Origin: JBBDNC01 sp040877875
GTDB lineage: Bacteria; Bacteroidota; Rhodothermia; Balneolales; Balneolaceae
DNA length: 37,954 nucleotides
Assembly (NCBI GenBank): GCA_040877875.1
Contig: JBBDNC010000023.1
Span: 1-37,954, forward strand
Direction: 5' to 3'
In this document: positions 7,751-16,879 of the stretch, piece by piece
Numbering within the stretch: position 1 is the stretch's first letter
Layout of the letters: every line of letters begins with the position of its first letter
Position numbers and translations under genes: made by a program
Notes under the pieces: model-generated
Databases searched by the model: none
The model's input: only the letters and a program-made list of their open reading frames with translations
Told to the model about the DNA's origin: nothing

Positions 7751-8191
7751 ATGATTGTTCCCATAGCAAGTGATCATGCCGGCTATAAGGCTAAGGAGAT
7801 CACCATAAAACTGCTTGAAGAAATGGGATATATGCCGGTTGATTTTGGCACCCATTCTTCCGAATCAGTGGATTATCCCGATTTTGCAATCCAGGTGGCA
7901 AAAAGGATCAATGACGGCGAACACCCGTTCGGTATTCTGATATGTGGCAGCGGACAGGGAATGTGCATGACGGCTAATAAATTCCCGAATGTGCGGGGAG
8001 CACTCGTTTACGATGAGGATATCGCCTCTCTCACACGCAGTCATAATAATGCCAATATTCTCTGTTTGCCCGGGCGCATTCTGAAGGAAGGGGAAATCAA
8101 GAAAATTCTAAAATCCTGGTTTGACACACCCTTTGAGGGCGGTCGACACGAACGACGAGTTAACAAAATTTCCAAACTAACTGAAAAATAA
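7751..8191 (+). CDS. rpiB: Ribose-5-phosphate isomerase B
   Basis: 146 aa, the usual length of RpiB/LacAB-family isomerases. It interconverts ribose 5-phosphate and ribulose 5-phosphate in the non-oxidative pentose phosphate pathway in the cytoplasm. Visible motifs are the phosphate/substrate residues D8-H9 in ASDHAG, the catalytic Cys65 in ICGSGQGM with Ser67 where other members have Thr or Ser, and TRSHNNANIL with His98. It is followed after 11 bases by glyA and then closely by tatC, so these three likely form one operon. Confidence 0.95.
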   Translation: MIVPIASDHAGYKAKEITIKLLEEMGYMPVDFGTHSSESVDYPDFAIQVAKRINDGEHPFGILICGSGQGMCMTANKFPNVRGALVYDEDIASLTRSHNNANILCLPGRILKEGEIKKILKSWFDTPFEGGRHERRVNKISKLTEK

Positions 8192-8202
8192 ATCATTAGT
8201 GC

Positions 8203-9501
8203 ATGAAATCGCTCAAAGAGCAAGATCCGGAAATCTATTCCAGTATTGAAAAAGAGACTCACCGGCAGAATTATAACTTTGAATTAATCGCTTCAGAAAA
8301 CTTTGCATCCCGGGCCGTGATTGAAGCGATGGGAACCCCGCTTACAAACAAATATGCTGAAGGATACCCCGGTAAACGATACTACGGGGGTTGTGAATAT
8401 GTCGATATTGCCGAAGAGCTTGCCAGGGATCGGGCTAAAAAACTGTTCGGAGCAGACTGGGTGAATGTTCAACCCCATTCCGGGGCCTCCGCCAATGCAG
8501 CCGTTTATCTCGCATTTATGAATCCGGGAGAAACCCTCCTGGGTCTCAACCTGGCTCACGGCGGACACCTTACCCATGGTTCGCCTGTTAATTTCTCCGG
8601 AATTACCTATAAAGCAAAATTTTATGGCGTTGAGAAAGAAACCGGCCGGATCGACCTGGAAAAAGTCCGGGACAAGGCCAAAGAAGTACAACCCAAGCTG
8701 ATCTCCATCGGAGCCAGTGCATATCCCAGGGATTTTGACTACCGTGCATTTCGTGAAATCGCCGATGAAGTGGGAGCCTATCTCTGGATGGATATGGCTC
8801 ATACAGCCGGATTGATTGCAACCGGACTTTTGAATGACCCTCTGCCCCACTGCCATGTAGTTACCACTACGACTCATAAAACTCTCCGGGGTCCCCGGGG
8901 AGGAATGATTCTGGTCGGGAAAGACGGTGAAAATACCCTTGGAGTCACAGCCAGAAAATCGGGCCGCACTAAAAACTGGAGTGAAGTACTGGACTCTGCC
9001 GTTTTCCCCGGCAGCCAGGGAGGCCCGCTCATGCACGTAATTGCCGCCAAAGCCGTTGCCTTTGGTGAAGCCCTGCAACAAGATTTCACTGAGTATCAAA
9101 AACAGGTTCAAAAAAATGCCGGGGCGATGGCAGAAGCATTTACAAGCAAGGGATATAACCTGGTCAGTGACGGGACCGACAATCATCTGATCCTCGTGGA
9201 TCTCCGAAACAAGGGAATCACAGGCAGGGATGCTGAAGAATGGCTGGAAAAAGCCTCTATCACGGTTAACAAGAATATGGTTCCGTTTGACGATAAAAGC
9301 CCGTTTGTAACCTCGGGTATCCGAATCGGAACTCCTGCCCTGACAACCCGCGGGTTTGGTGAGGCTGAATTTGTGCGGGTCACGGAATTGATCGATCGGA
9401 TCCTCCAAAACCCGGAAGATGAAACACTAATCTCCAAAGTAAAAGCGGAAGTTACTGAAATGTGCGAACGCTTTCCTCTATATGACTTTATTACGGCTTA
9501 A
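8203..9501 (+). CDS. glyA: Serine hydroxymethyltransferase
   Basis: 432 aa, full length for bacterial SHMT. This PLP enzyme converts serine and tetrahydrofolate to glycine and 5,10-methylene-tetrahydrofolate. The PLP-binding lysine is K226 in TTTTHKTLRGPRGG. Other signatures are LIASENFAS, NKYAEGYPGKRYYGG and MDMAHTAGLIATG. The start is the ATG 11 bases after the rpiB stop. Its folate cofactor links it to folC and pabC elsewhere in the window. A 371-aa antisense open frame overlaps it and is a shadow. Confidence 0.97.
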   Translation: MKSLKEQDPEIYSSIEKETHRQNYNFELIASENFASRAVIEAMGTPLTNKYAEGYPGKRYYGGCEYVDIAEELARDRAKKLFGADWVNVQPHSGASANAAVYLAFMNPGETLLGLNLAHGGHLTHGSPVNFSGITYKAKFYGVEKETGRIDLEKVRDKAKEVQPKLISIGASAYPRDFDYRAFREIADEVGAYLWMDMAHTAGLIATGLLNDPLPHCHVVTTTTHKTLRGPRGGMILVGKDGENTLGVTARKSGRTKNWSEVLDSAVFPGSQGGPLMHVIAAKAVAFGEALQQDFTEYQKQVQKNAGAMAEAFTSKGYNLVSDGTDNHLILVDLRNKGITGRDAEEWLEKASITVNKNMVPFDDKSPFVTSGIRIGTPALTTRGFGEAEFVRVTELIDRILQNPEDETLISKVKAEVTEMCERFPLYDFITA

Positions 9502-9519
9502 ATTGTATGATCCCTTCTT

Positions 9520-10386
9520 ATGAGTGATGAATCCGGTAAACGAGGTATCATGGGCTCGTTGTTGCCCATTGCTAAAACTCCCAAACAAGATCCCGGGGCA
9601 AATATGTCTTTTCTGGATCACCTGGAGGAGCTTCGATGGAGAATTATTAAAGGCATGCTGGGGGTTCTGGGCGGGGTGATCGTGGCGCTGTTTTTCTCCG
9701 AATTGATTATGGAGGAGATTATTCTCGGGCCCACCCGCGCCGATTTTTTCATGTATCGGATTATGCCGATCGATGCGGTCGAACTCTCACTTATCAGCAG
9801 AAAGCTTCCGGGACAGTTCTTTACGTATTGGGGAACTCTTATCATCGCCGGGGCAATCATCGGTTCACCGGTCTTATTTTACCAGATGTATGCATTTCTG
9901 GAACCGGCGCTGGAATCCGGTGAGAAACTTAGAACTTTTTTCAATGTCTGTTTCATTACTTTTTTCTTCCTGCTGGGTATCTGCTTCGGTTATTTTATCC
10001 TGGTTCCCTTTGCCGTCCAATTCTTTACCCAGTATGTTATCTCGGATGTCATCTCCAACGAGTTCGATATCAATGAATATTTTTCATCGGTGGCCCTCTG
10101 GGTTCTCTGTTGCGGGGTGATTTTCCAGATCCCGGTCGTCAGTTATTTTCTTTCGAAAATTGGCCTTTTGACGCCAGAGATTCTCAAGCAATTTCGACGC
10201 CATGCCATCATCGGAGCTATGATTTTGGCCTCCTTCCTAACCCCTCCGGACCCGATATCACAGCTCATGATTGCCTTTCCACTGGTCTTGCTGTATCAGC
10301 TTTCAATATGGATCAGTAAAGTTGCCAACAGGCAGCGAAAACGGGCTTTCGAAAAAGCGATGACCGGTGAGGAAGCCAACGATTAA
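9520..10386 (+). CDS. tatC: Sec-independent protein translocase TatC
   Basis: 288 aa. It is the inner-membrane receptor for twin-arginine signal peptides. A cytoplasmic N-terminal segment precedes the conserved FLDHLEELRWRI, whose glutamates contact the RR motif. Six membrane segments can be traced, with FYQMYAFLEPAL and the C-terminal FLTPPDPISQ typical of TatC. The loop between the first two membrane segments carries an insertion of roughly 30 residues compared with the E. coli protein. It starts 18 bases after glyA. TatA/B are not in the window. The enolase-superfamily enzyme at 31792-33213 carries a Tat-type signal and is a likely client. Confidence 0.95.
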   Translation: MSDESGKRGIMGSLLPIAKTPKQDPGANMSFLDHLEELRWRIIKGMLGVLGGVIVALFFSELIMEEIILGPTRADFFMYRIMPIDAVELSLISRKLPGQFFTYWGTLIIAGAIIGSPVLFYQMYAFLEPALESGEKLRTFFNVCFITFFFLLGICFGYFILVPFAVQFFTQYVISDVISNEFDINEYFSSVALWVLCCGVIFQIPVVSYFLSKIGLLTPEILKQFRRHAIIGAMILASFLTPPDPISQLMIAFPLVLLYQLSIWISKVANRQRKRAFEKAMTGEEAND

Positions 10387-10688
10387 ACGCATACGGGGAT
10401 TCGTTTAACTCCCGACAATCCTGACAGGTTTCAGTGTTGTAACAATTGTAACAAATGATATGACGAATATTTTTCAAAATAATCAGGGGCTGAATTCGTA
10501 TGAAATACAGATCTTTGAACCAGCCGGATTTATCCCGGCCAAAACCTATTGATTGAACGCCGGGATCCGGTTAACTTCCTGATTCCCTATTTGACTAAGG
10601 CGTTTTCTGTTTAACCCAGTCAGGATTTTTTTGATATAACTTTTTATCTACAATTGTTTCCAGACTGAATTAGAAATCTAAGACCTCC
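10387..10688. other. Gap between tatC and the FKBP lipoprotein gene
   Basis: 302 bp without a gene. A 6-bp inverted repeat TAAACG/CGTTTA begins at the tatC stop and is too weak to call a terminator. A tandem 9-mer lies at 10437-10454. Confidence 0.5.
10437..10454. promoter_or_regulatory. Tandem 9-mer TTGTAACAA, possible operator
   Basis: TTGTAACAA occurs twice head to tail, and each unit is itself an odd palindrome (TTGT-A-ACAA). This is the geometry of a repressor binding site. It lies 50 bp after tatC and about 235 bp before the FKBP gene, so its target is unclear. Confidence 0.3.
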
Positions 10689-11347
10689 ATGAAACAACAT
10701 TCAACAACTGTTTACCTTCTGTTTGCATTTAGTGTATTCCTGTTTTTATATGCCGGCTGTGATGATTCCACCGGGCCTCGATTTGTAGAACCCGACTATT
10801 CGACAGTTCCCGAGATGGCAGACACAAGCAATGCTGAGAAAGTTGAACTGGACGATGGACTCACCTACTACGTCATTGAAGAAGGAGGCGGTCAGGCAAA
10901 AGTCGTAAGCCGTGACGCTNNNNNNNNNNNNNNNNNNNNNNNNNNNNNNNNNNNNNNNNNNNNNNNNNNNNNNNNNNNNNNNNNNNNNNNNNNNNNNNNN
11001 NNNNNNNNNNNNNNNNNNNCTACTACGTCATTGAAGAAGGAGGCGGTCAGGCAAAAGTCGTAAGCCGTGACGCTATCACCATGTACGTCACCCTTCGCCG
11101 TTCGAATGGAGAGGTCTTGTCTTCCACATATGCAAACAGCCGGACAACGCCGCAATCTGAAACAGTTGACAGATATACCGATGCCAAAGGTTTCAAACTG
11201 GGCGTACTGGGAATGAAAGAAGGCGAACACCGGATCATTGTCATTCCCCCGTCCCTGGGTTTTACAGGTACTACCAATGCTGAAGTCAGGAATGACACGA
11301 TTACCTATGAAGTCGAACTCGTCCGGATCCTGGATCAAAATTCTTAA
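10689..11347 (+). CDS. FKBP-type peptidyl-prolyl isomerase lipoprotein, split by an assembly gap
   Basis: The N-terminal part is a lipoprotein signal with lipobox LYAGC (Cys24). After a linker comes an FKBP-like fold: YYVIEEGGGQAKVV, then ITMYVTLRRSNGEVLSSTY, FKLGVLGMKEGEHRIIVIPPSLGF and TITYEVELVRIL, matching the strand order and the conserved MKxGexRxxxIPP of FKBP isomerases. It would catalyse proline isomerisation in the periplasm or at the membrane. 100 Ns interrupt the frame. The 55 bases before the gap repeat exactly after it; removing the Ns and one copy restores a single frame of about 167 residues plus stop. Several aromatic pocket residues of active FKBPs are not obvious, so activity is uncertain. 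Confidence 0.8.
10865..11074. other. Scaffold gap of 100 N flanked by identical 55-bp ends
   Basis: Positions 10920-11019 are N. The 55 bases at 10865-10919 are identical to 11020-11074. A 55-base overlap equals a common de Bruijn k-mer length, so the two contigs probably abut through one shared k-mer and no sequence is missing. Confidence 0.92.
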
Positions 11348-11592
11348 GAAGGTGAGGACAGAGCCCACACCAGAGATAAGAGGAAACTACAAGCTGAAAA
11401 ACTGATATCGCTGATAACTTTCAGTCCTCAGATCAACGGACAGCTCTTGTTCTTTAGCTCTCTGGAATCAGTGCCCGGCATACAGTTCTCTGGCCTAAAC
11501 CTCCGGAATGTACCTGAACGCCCACTGCCAACTGGGAAAAAACATCCTAACCCCTCATCCCCGCTTATTCCTGACATCCGCCAACTGGTGGA

Positions 11593-12663
11593 TCACTGTT
11601 CACTAAAATATCTGTATTCTGCGCGCCGGCCCAGGCCACAGAAAATTTCATGGGGGATCGACCCGGCTTCCTCCGCCCATTTATCCACCCACCAACCTTC
11701 ACCTCCCATGAGAGTTACCGGAGTCCCCGCTGCAATCGAATCTTTTCCCAAAAAAACCATGCAGGCATCCATCGTAATGTTGCCAACCACCGGGTAGAAT
11801 TTCCCGTCTGCACAGACATTTAATTTGCCAAATAATGAGCGGGGCACCCCGTCTGCATACCCAACCGGAATCGTGCCGAGTAATCCGTCGGACGGGCAGC
11901 GCCAACGCGAAGAGTAACTGACCGGGTCGCCCTCATTTAGACGCCGGGTCTGGGAAATTCTGCTCTTCCAGGTCAAAGCCGGGATCAACTCGTCAATCTG
12001 GGTCCGGCCCGGGGCATATCCGAACAGACCGATTCCGACACGGATCATATCGAAGTGACGGAGATTCTGATAATGTAGAACGGCAGCCGAATTACTCATA
12101 TGAGTTTGCCATTCATCGGGGAATTGTTTTCTGAGTAATTGAAAACCCTTATTCTGCTCGTGGACAAAACCGGACCCCGGTTCATCTGCTGTTGCGTAAT
12201 GGGAGTAGATTCCCTTATACCGTAAACCGGGATAGTTTTCTGTCATCTCCCGGACGTTCTCCGCTTGTTCAGGATGAAATCCCATGCGCCGCATTCCGGT
12301 ATCAAACAGGATATGGCAGGTCGTCCCCGGACGCAACAGATCAAAATGAGCTGTGTCACTCAACGTCGCTGACAAGTCATATTCCGGGTATATCTCAGCA
12401 GACTTCTCAGTCGGTGCCCCAAATACAAGGATCTCCTTTTCAATCCCTCCTTCCCTGAGTTCAACTGCCTCATCCATCGTAGCAACGGCAAACCCGTCAA
12501 CCAAAGGTTCCAAAAAACGGGAACATCGGACGGCTCCATGGTTATAGGCATTCACCTTCACAACTGCCATTACACTCTTCGTGCCTGATTTTTTTTGCAA
12601 TACTTGCAGATTTCGTCGGACAGCTTCCAGATTGACCTCAATAACGGACTCGGGAGATTTCAA
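11593..12663 (-). CDS. alr: Alanine racemase
   Basis: 356 aa, PLP-dependent; it makes D-alanine for peptidoglycan. The PLP lysine is K36 in VVKVNAYNHG. The tyrosine-containing segment VSYSSRWRCP matches the second catalytic base region, and GTIPVGYADG and NITMDACM are typical of the C-terminal domain. The open frame begins with a TTG codon directly after an in-frame TAG, and no ATG lies near the conserved N-terminus, so the start is probably TTG. It is convergent with the FKBP gene and divergent from amt. A weak hairpin (11576-11593) overlaps the stop codon. Confidence 0.93.
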   Translation of the reverse strand: MKSPESVIEVNLEAVRRNLQVLQKKSGTKSVMAVVKVNAYNHGAVRCSRFLEPLVDGFAVATMDEAVELREGGIEKEILVFGAPTEKSAEIYPEYDLSATLSDTAHFDLLRPGTTCHILFDTGMRRMGFHPEQAENVREMTENYPGLRYKGIYSHYATADEPGSGFVHEQNKGFQLLRKQFPDEWQTHMSNSAAVLHYQNLRHFDMIRVGIGLFGYAPGRTQIDELIPALTWKSRISQTRRLNEGDPVSYSSRWRCPSDGLLGTIPVGYADGVPRSLFGKLNVCADGKFYPVVGNITMDACMVFLGKDSIAAGTPVTLMGGEGWWVDKWAEEAGSIPHEIFCGLGRRAEYRYFSEQ

Positions 12664-13076
12664 AATAAGTGGCTATCGAATTTATAATTTATACAGGGTA
12701 TCTACATCTGACTTCAACAGAGCTGGCGAATACTGAAAAATAGTAAATATCCAGACCTGATATTCGCCCATAACAATTGCACCGACAGTTTATAAAAGCA
12801 TCATCAATATTTAAAGGCTTACATTTGGCTTGCTACTCCCTATTCACTTTCGATGAACTGTCTGCCGCTCTAATCAACCGGTTTTTTGAAATTTCAGGAA
12901 AGCCGCTATTTGAAACCGCTTCAAGATAAAATTATTTCATAAAACCTAAATTTATAATATATAAAGGCATTAAAATATAACTTCTTAAAGATATAAATGG
13001 ATTATGCATTGAATATTTTAGTTAATTGTTTTAGATTAGCCGCTGCCAGACTAACAAGACTCTCAAACTTACTAAC
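12664..13076. other. Divergent promoter region between alr and amt
   Basis: 413 bp, strongly AT-rich near 12930-13030, without a gene. It must hold the promoters of alr (minus) and amt (plus). No sigma-54 type GG/GC element was found upstream of amt. Confidence 0.5.
12688..12717 (-). promoter_or_regulatory. Candidate sigma-70-type promoter of alr
   Basis: On the minus strand TTGAAG (12717-12712) and TATAAA (12693-12688) are separated by 18 bases and lie about 25 bases before the proposed TTG start. The hexamers are good, but promoter rules for this lineage are uncertain. Confidence 0.35.
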
Positions 13077-14411
13077 ATGCACAACAAATTCCGGGTAAAA
13101 TTTTTAACTCTTCTTTTCGCCTCTCTAATCATTACAACTCCTTCATTTGCTACCGACGGCGCGGCCGTTGACACAGGTGTCACTGCGTGGATGCTTGTTT
13201 CAACGGCGCTCGTGCTTTTAATGGTGCCGGGACTGGCAATGTTTTATGGAGGGCTGGTCCGAACCAAAAATGTATTGGGAACCATGATGCACAGTTATGC
13301 GGCCATGGGAATCATGACGATCCTGTGGGTCGCATTTGGTTATGCCATGTGTTTTGGCCCAAATGTATTTGGGGGATGGTTCGGGTGGAATCCCGATTAC
13401 TTTTTTTTAAATGGCATTGATGATTCTATCCTGGATGCAGGCGTTCCTGAATATGTTTTCAGTATGTTCCAGGGTAAATTTGCTATTATCACACCCGCCC
13501 TTATTGCCGGGGCCTTTGCTGAACGGGTGAAGTTTAAATCGTATTGTGTATTTATTGCTCTATGGGGGCTTCTGGTTTACAATCCGCTCTGCCACTGGGT
13601 ATGGGCTGAAGACGGTTTCCTGTTTAACCTGGGCGCAAATGGTGCCATTGACTTTGCGGGTGGAACGGTTGTTCACATCTCCGCAGGCGTAAGTGGGTTA
13701 GTCGCTGCAATCTATTTGGGAGCCAGAAGAGGATTTCCTGTAACCAATATGCCACCGAGTAATTTGGTATTGACGATGATCGGTGGCGGACTTCTCTGGG
13801 TTGGCTGGTTTGGATTTAATGCCGGGAGTTCCGTATCAAGTGGCCTTAGCACCGCACAGGCCCTGACTGCAACACAGGTTGCAGCCGCTTCCGGGGCTAT
13901 TACCTGGATGATTGTCGAGGCGTGGCATCAGGGCAAGGCAACGGCTCTGGGCATCGTGTCCGGTATTTTAGCCGGGCTGGTTGCAGTAACCCCCGCAGCG
14001 GGTGTCGTACAACCGATTGGAGCTTTTGCCCTTGGAATTTTCGCATCCATTTTCTGTTACATAGCTATTATCGCCAAAAACAAAATGGGGTATGACGATA
14101 GCCTGGATGCCTTTGGAATTCATGGAGTCGGAGGTGTCGTAGGAGCCATATTGCTCACCTTCTTTATCAGGGACAGTTGGATGGCCGAAGCTGCCGAGCT
14201 GGCTGGCGGCAACTGGTCGGTATGGCAACAATTAGGTGTGCAGGTCGCAGCCGTCGTAATTGCCATTGTTTATGCAGCTATTCTAACACTCATCCTGTTG
14301 TATGTAGTGAATAAGCTAATGGGCTTCCGGTCTACCACGCAAGAAGAGATGCAGGGACTGGACAACTCCTACCACAGCGAGCATGGTTATGGAATGCTCA
14401 ATCCTAACTAA
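13077..14411 (+). CDS. amt: Ammonium transporter (Amt/MEP family)
   Basis: 444 aa with a cleavable N-terminal signal (about 1-26, ending SFA) as in AmtB. It is a trimeric inner-membrane channel for ammonium/ammonia. Conserved features are MVPGLAMFYGGLVR in the first helix, the periplasmic recognition region, D192 in IDFAGGTVVHISAG, and the two pore histidines H200 and H349 (FGIHGVGG). About eleven membrane helices follow the signal. A PII-family gene follows after 30 bases, the standard amt-glnK arrangement in which PII binds and blocks the channel. Confidence 0.96.
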   Translation: MHNKFRVKFLTLLFASLIITTPSFATDGAAVDTGVTAWMLVSTALVLLMVPGLAMFYGGLVRTKNVLGTMMHSYAAMGIMTILWVAFGYAMCFGPNVFGGWFGWNPDYFFLNGIDDSILDAGVPEYVFSMFQGKFAIITPALIAGAFAERVKFKSYCVFIALWGLLVYNPLCHWVWAEDGFLFNLGANGAIDFAGGTVVHISAGVSGLVAAIYLGARRGFPVTNMPPSNLVLTMIGGGLLWVGWFGFNAGSSVSSGLSTAQALTATQVAAASGAITWMIVEAWHQGKATALGIVSGILAGLVAVTPAAGVVQPIGAFALGIFASIFCYIAIIAKNKMGYDDSLDAFGIHGVGGVVGAILLTFFIRDSWMAEAAELAGGNWSVWQQLGVQVAAVVIAIVYAAILTLILLYVVNKLMGFRSTTQEEMQGLDNSYHSEHGYGMLNPN

Positions 14412-14441
14412 CCTCTTTTAAAACCTAATCATTTCCGACAC

Positions 14442-14801
14442 ATGAAACTTGTAATTGCCATTATACGGGAAACTCAACTGGATGAAGTCAGGGAAGCCTT
14501 AATCGAAGCAGAAATCAGGCGGATCACCGTGTCGCGTGTTTCCGGGCACGGGAAAGCCGATGATGTAGAGATATACCGGGGGACAAAAGTGGTGCCGGGC
14601 CTCACTCCTAAAGTAAAGCTGGAGATTGCTGTAAACGATGAGTATGTCGATATCACGGTAAATACGATCATTACAACCGTGAGAGCAAGATATGGAGAAA
14701 GCAATCAGGAAAAGACCACCGGTGACGGTAAAATATTTGTCGTCTCGCTGGAAGAGTGTATCCGGATCAGTACCGGGGAGAGAGGTTCGGAGGGAATTTA
14801 A
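14442..14801 (+). CDS. glnK: PII-family nitrogen regulatory protein, variant T-loop
   Basis: 119 aa, close to the 112 of classical PII. MKLVIAIIRETQLDEVREAL and the C-terminal GDGKIFVVSLEECIRISTGERG are clear PII signatures. The residues after the first strand read SGHGKADDVEIYRG: the loop is one residue shorter than in E. coli GlnB and the conserved Gln39, a 2-oxoglutarate ligand, is Ala39. The position of the uridylylated Tyr51 is Val50. An extra stretch (about 83-92, RYGESNQEKT) enlarges the B-loop before GDGKIF. It is therefore expected to act on the adjacent transporter without uridylylation and perhaps with altered effector sensing. This is inference; a related unmodified PII subgroup may exist. 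Confidence 0.92.
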   Translation: MKLVIAIIRETQLDEVREALIEAEIRRITVSRVSGHGKADDVEIYRGTKVVPGLTPKVKLEIAVNDEYVDITVNTIITTVRARYGESNQEKTTGDGKIFVVSLEECIRISTGERGSEGI

Positions 14802-15090
14802 CTCCTTTTGGCAACCACACTTCTTATCACCGGTATGGCAGGGATCATAATCCTGACAGGCTCATATACATAGACGTTTCTGACAACATGCTATCATTCT
14901 TCCGCAGTCTCCGGATTACCTCTCCCCTTTATCCCCCCCATCCAAAAAATTCTAATGAAGTAAATGGATTGATTTGTATCTTTTTCCAGGTTATTTCGAA
15001 TACAATGGAGAGATCCGGTCAAAGTATCGGTTTCTTTGAATACCTGTTTTCAATATTCAATACCATTCAAAATTCAATTAAAGAAACTCC

Positions 15091-16872
15091 ATGAATTTTT
15101 TTAAAACTTTTTTTGCCTCGATTCTGGGTACGATCATCGGACTCATGCTGATTTTGTTCGTCCTGTTTGTTGGAATTATGAGCAGTTCAAGCGAACCCGA
15201 ACCCTATATCCGTTCGAATACCATCCTGACGATTGACCTAAGTGGAAATATTCCGTCGAGAACCGTTTACGATCCCCTGCAGCAACTCTTCCCCGCATCC
15301 GTTCACCCGGCTGTTTCTCTGTCGATGCTGAAGTCAAATCTCGAAAAAGCTGCAACGGATGACAATATTTCCGGAGTCTGGCTGAAGCTCAACCGCGTAA
15401 CCGCTTCATGGGCCAATCTCGAAACTGCTTATGAATACCTGCAGGAATTTAAGGAGAGTGGTAAATTTCTCTATGCAAGTACGGATGACGTCGGCCTGAA
15501 TGAAAATGCCTATTTCCTTGCAACCACTGCTGATTCTATATTTTCTCCACCCACCACTGCCTTCGAGTTTAACGGGTTTGTCATGCAGACCAGCTACTAC
15601 AGGGAGATGCTGGATAAAATCGGCATAGAACCTGAAATACATCGGGTCGGAAAGTACAAGTCGTCCGTCGAACCGTTCCTCCGTGAAGACAGCTCGCCTG
15701 AAAACCGGGAGCAGATTACAGCCCTGATCGAAAACGTTTACGGAACTTTTAATCAAGCTGTACAAAAGAAATCGGGACTTTCGCTCGATCAGATCGATAC
15801 GTTAATGGAGGAAATCCCGGCAGATCCGGTAGCGCGTGCTCATGAAAACGGCCTGATCGATGTCATTGCATTTCCGGCAGAACTGGAGAACCAGATTAAA
15901 AACCGAACCGGGCTGGATGAAGACGAATCCTTGCAGACGGTCAGTATCCAGCGATACAATCGAGTCAGCTCACAATCAGCCGGACTTGATCGTCCGGATA
16001 CTGACAACCGAATTGCCATTATTTATGCCTCCGGAATCATTATCCCTGAAGAGCCGACCGGTGTCTTGAATAATGAAGCCGTAATTACGGCCGGCAATAT
16101 TAAGAAATCCCTCGATTCCGCATTGGATGATGACCGAATCAAAGCCATCGTTTTACATATCGACAGTGGTGGCGGCGCTCCATCAACGTCCGACCTTATC
16201 TGGCATCACCTGAAGGAAGCTTCCAATGAGAAGCCGGTCGTTGCCTATATGGGAAATGTGGCAGCCTCAGGAGGCTACTATATTGCCATGGGAGCAGACA
16301 GGGTCGTCGCTTCTCCCAATACTATCACCGGCTCCATCGGCATCTATAGCATGATGTTTAACACCCGTGAACTGTATAACGACAAGCTTGGGATTCACTT
16401 TGAGGAGTTTAAGACCCACGACCATTCCGACCTCTACCTGATGAGCCGTCCTCTCACTTCTTCAGAAAGAGATGCCATTCAGCGTAATGTCGAAAACGGG
16501 TATGAGTTATTTCTCAAACGTGTTGCCGATGCAAGAGATATGACCCGGGATGAGGTTCATGAACTTGCACAGGGCCGGGTCTGGACCGGAACGGACGCAT
16601 TGAATCATCAACTCGTGGATCAGATTGGCAACCTGGATGCCGCTCTTGCAACCGCTGCAGAATTGGCGGAAATCGAATCGTACCATACGGTCACTTACCC
16701 GGAGAAAAAAGAACTTTTTGAACTCCTGTTCGGTTCGGCACAGGTACGGATCCAAAGCTGGGCCCAATCGCTCATCCCCTACTCCAGGGAAATCCGAACC
16801 GTTGAAGAATTAATGAATCACAACGCCGGACGTAACTGGATGGTACTCCCGGTAGAATTCAGAATCGACTAA
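15091..16872 (+). CDS. sppA: Signal peptide peptidase SppA, 67K type
   Basis: 593 aa with one N-terminal membrane anchor (about 9-30). Two tandem S49/ClpP-like domains are present, as in E. coli SppA. The general-base lysine is K190 in GKYKSSVEPF in the N-terminal domain, and the nucleophile is S393 in GNVAASGGYY in the C-terminal domain. It degrades cleaved signal peptides in the inner membrane. A 289-bp gap without a convincing gene separates it from the PII gene. A metallo-hydrolase gene begins 7 bases after its stop. Confidence 0.95.
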   Translation: MNFFKTFFASILGTIIGLMLILFVLFVGIMSSSSEPEPYIRSNTILTIDLSGNIPSRTVYDPLQQLFPASVHPAVSLSMLKSNLEKAATDDNISGVWLKLNRVTASWANLETAYEYLQEFKESGKFLYASTDDVGLNENAYFLATTADSIFSPPTTAFEFNGFVMQTSYYREMLDKIGIEPEIHRVGKYKSSVEPFLREDSSPENREQITALIENVYGTFNQAVQKKSGLSLDQIDTLMEEIPADPVARAHENGLIDVIAFPAELENQIKNRTGLDEDESLQTVSIQRYNRVSSQSAGLDRPDTDNRIAIIYASGIIIPEEPTGVLNNEAVITAGNIKKSLDSALDDDRIKAIVLHIDSGGGAPSTSDLIWHHLKEASNEKPVVAYMGNVAASGGYYIAMGADRVVASPNTITGSIGIYSMMFNTRELYNDKLGIHFEEFKTHDHSDLYLMSRPLTSSERDAIQRNVENGYELFLKRVADARDMTRDEVHELAQGRVWTGTDALNHQLVDQIGNLDAALATAAELAEIESYHTVTYPEKKELFELLFGSAQVRIQSWAQSLIPYSREIRTVEELMNHNAGRNWMVLPVEFRID

Positions 16873-16879
16873 CTAAACG

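Noticed and set aside
8293..9408. 371-aa antisense open frame
   Set aside because: Exactly opposite glyA, cysteine- and glycine-rich random-looking translation; a codon-bias shadow.
12664..13076. Sigma-54/NtrC control of amt
   Set aside because: TTGGCTTGCT near 12826 superficially recalls a -24/-12 element, but the spacing of the GG and GC doublets is wrong.
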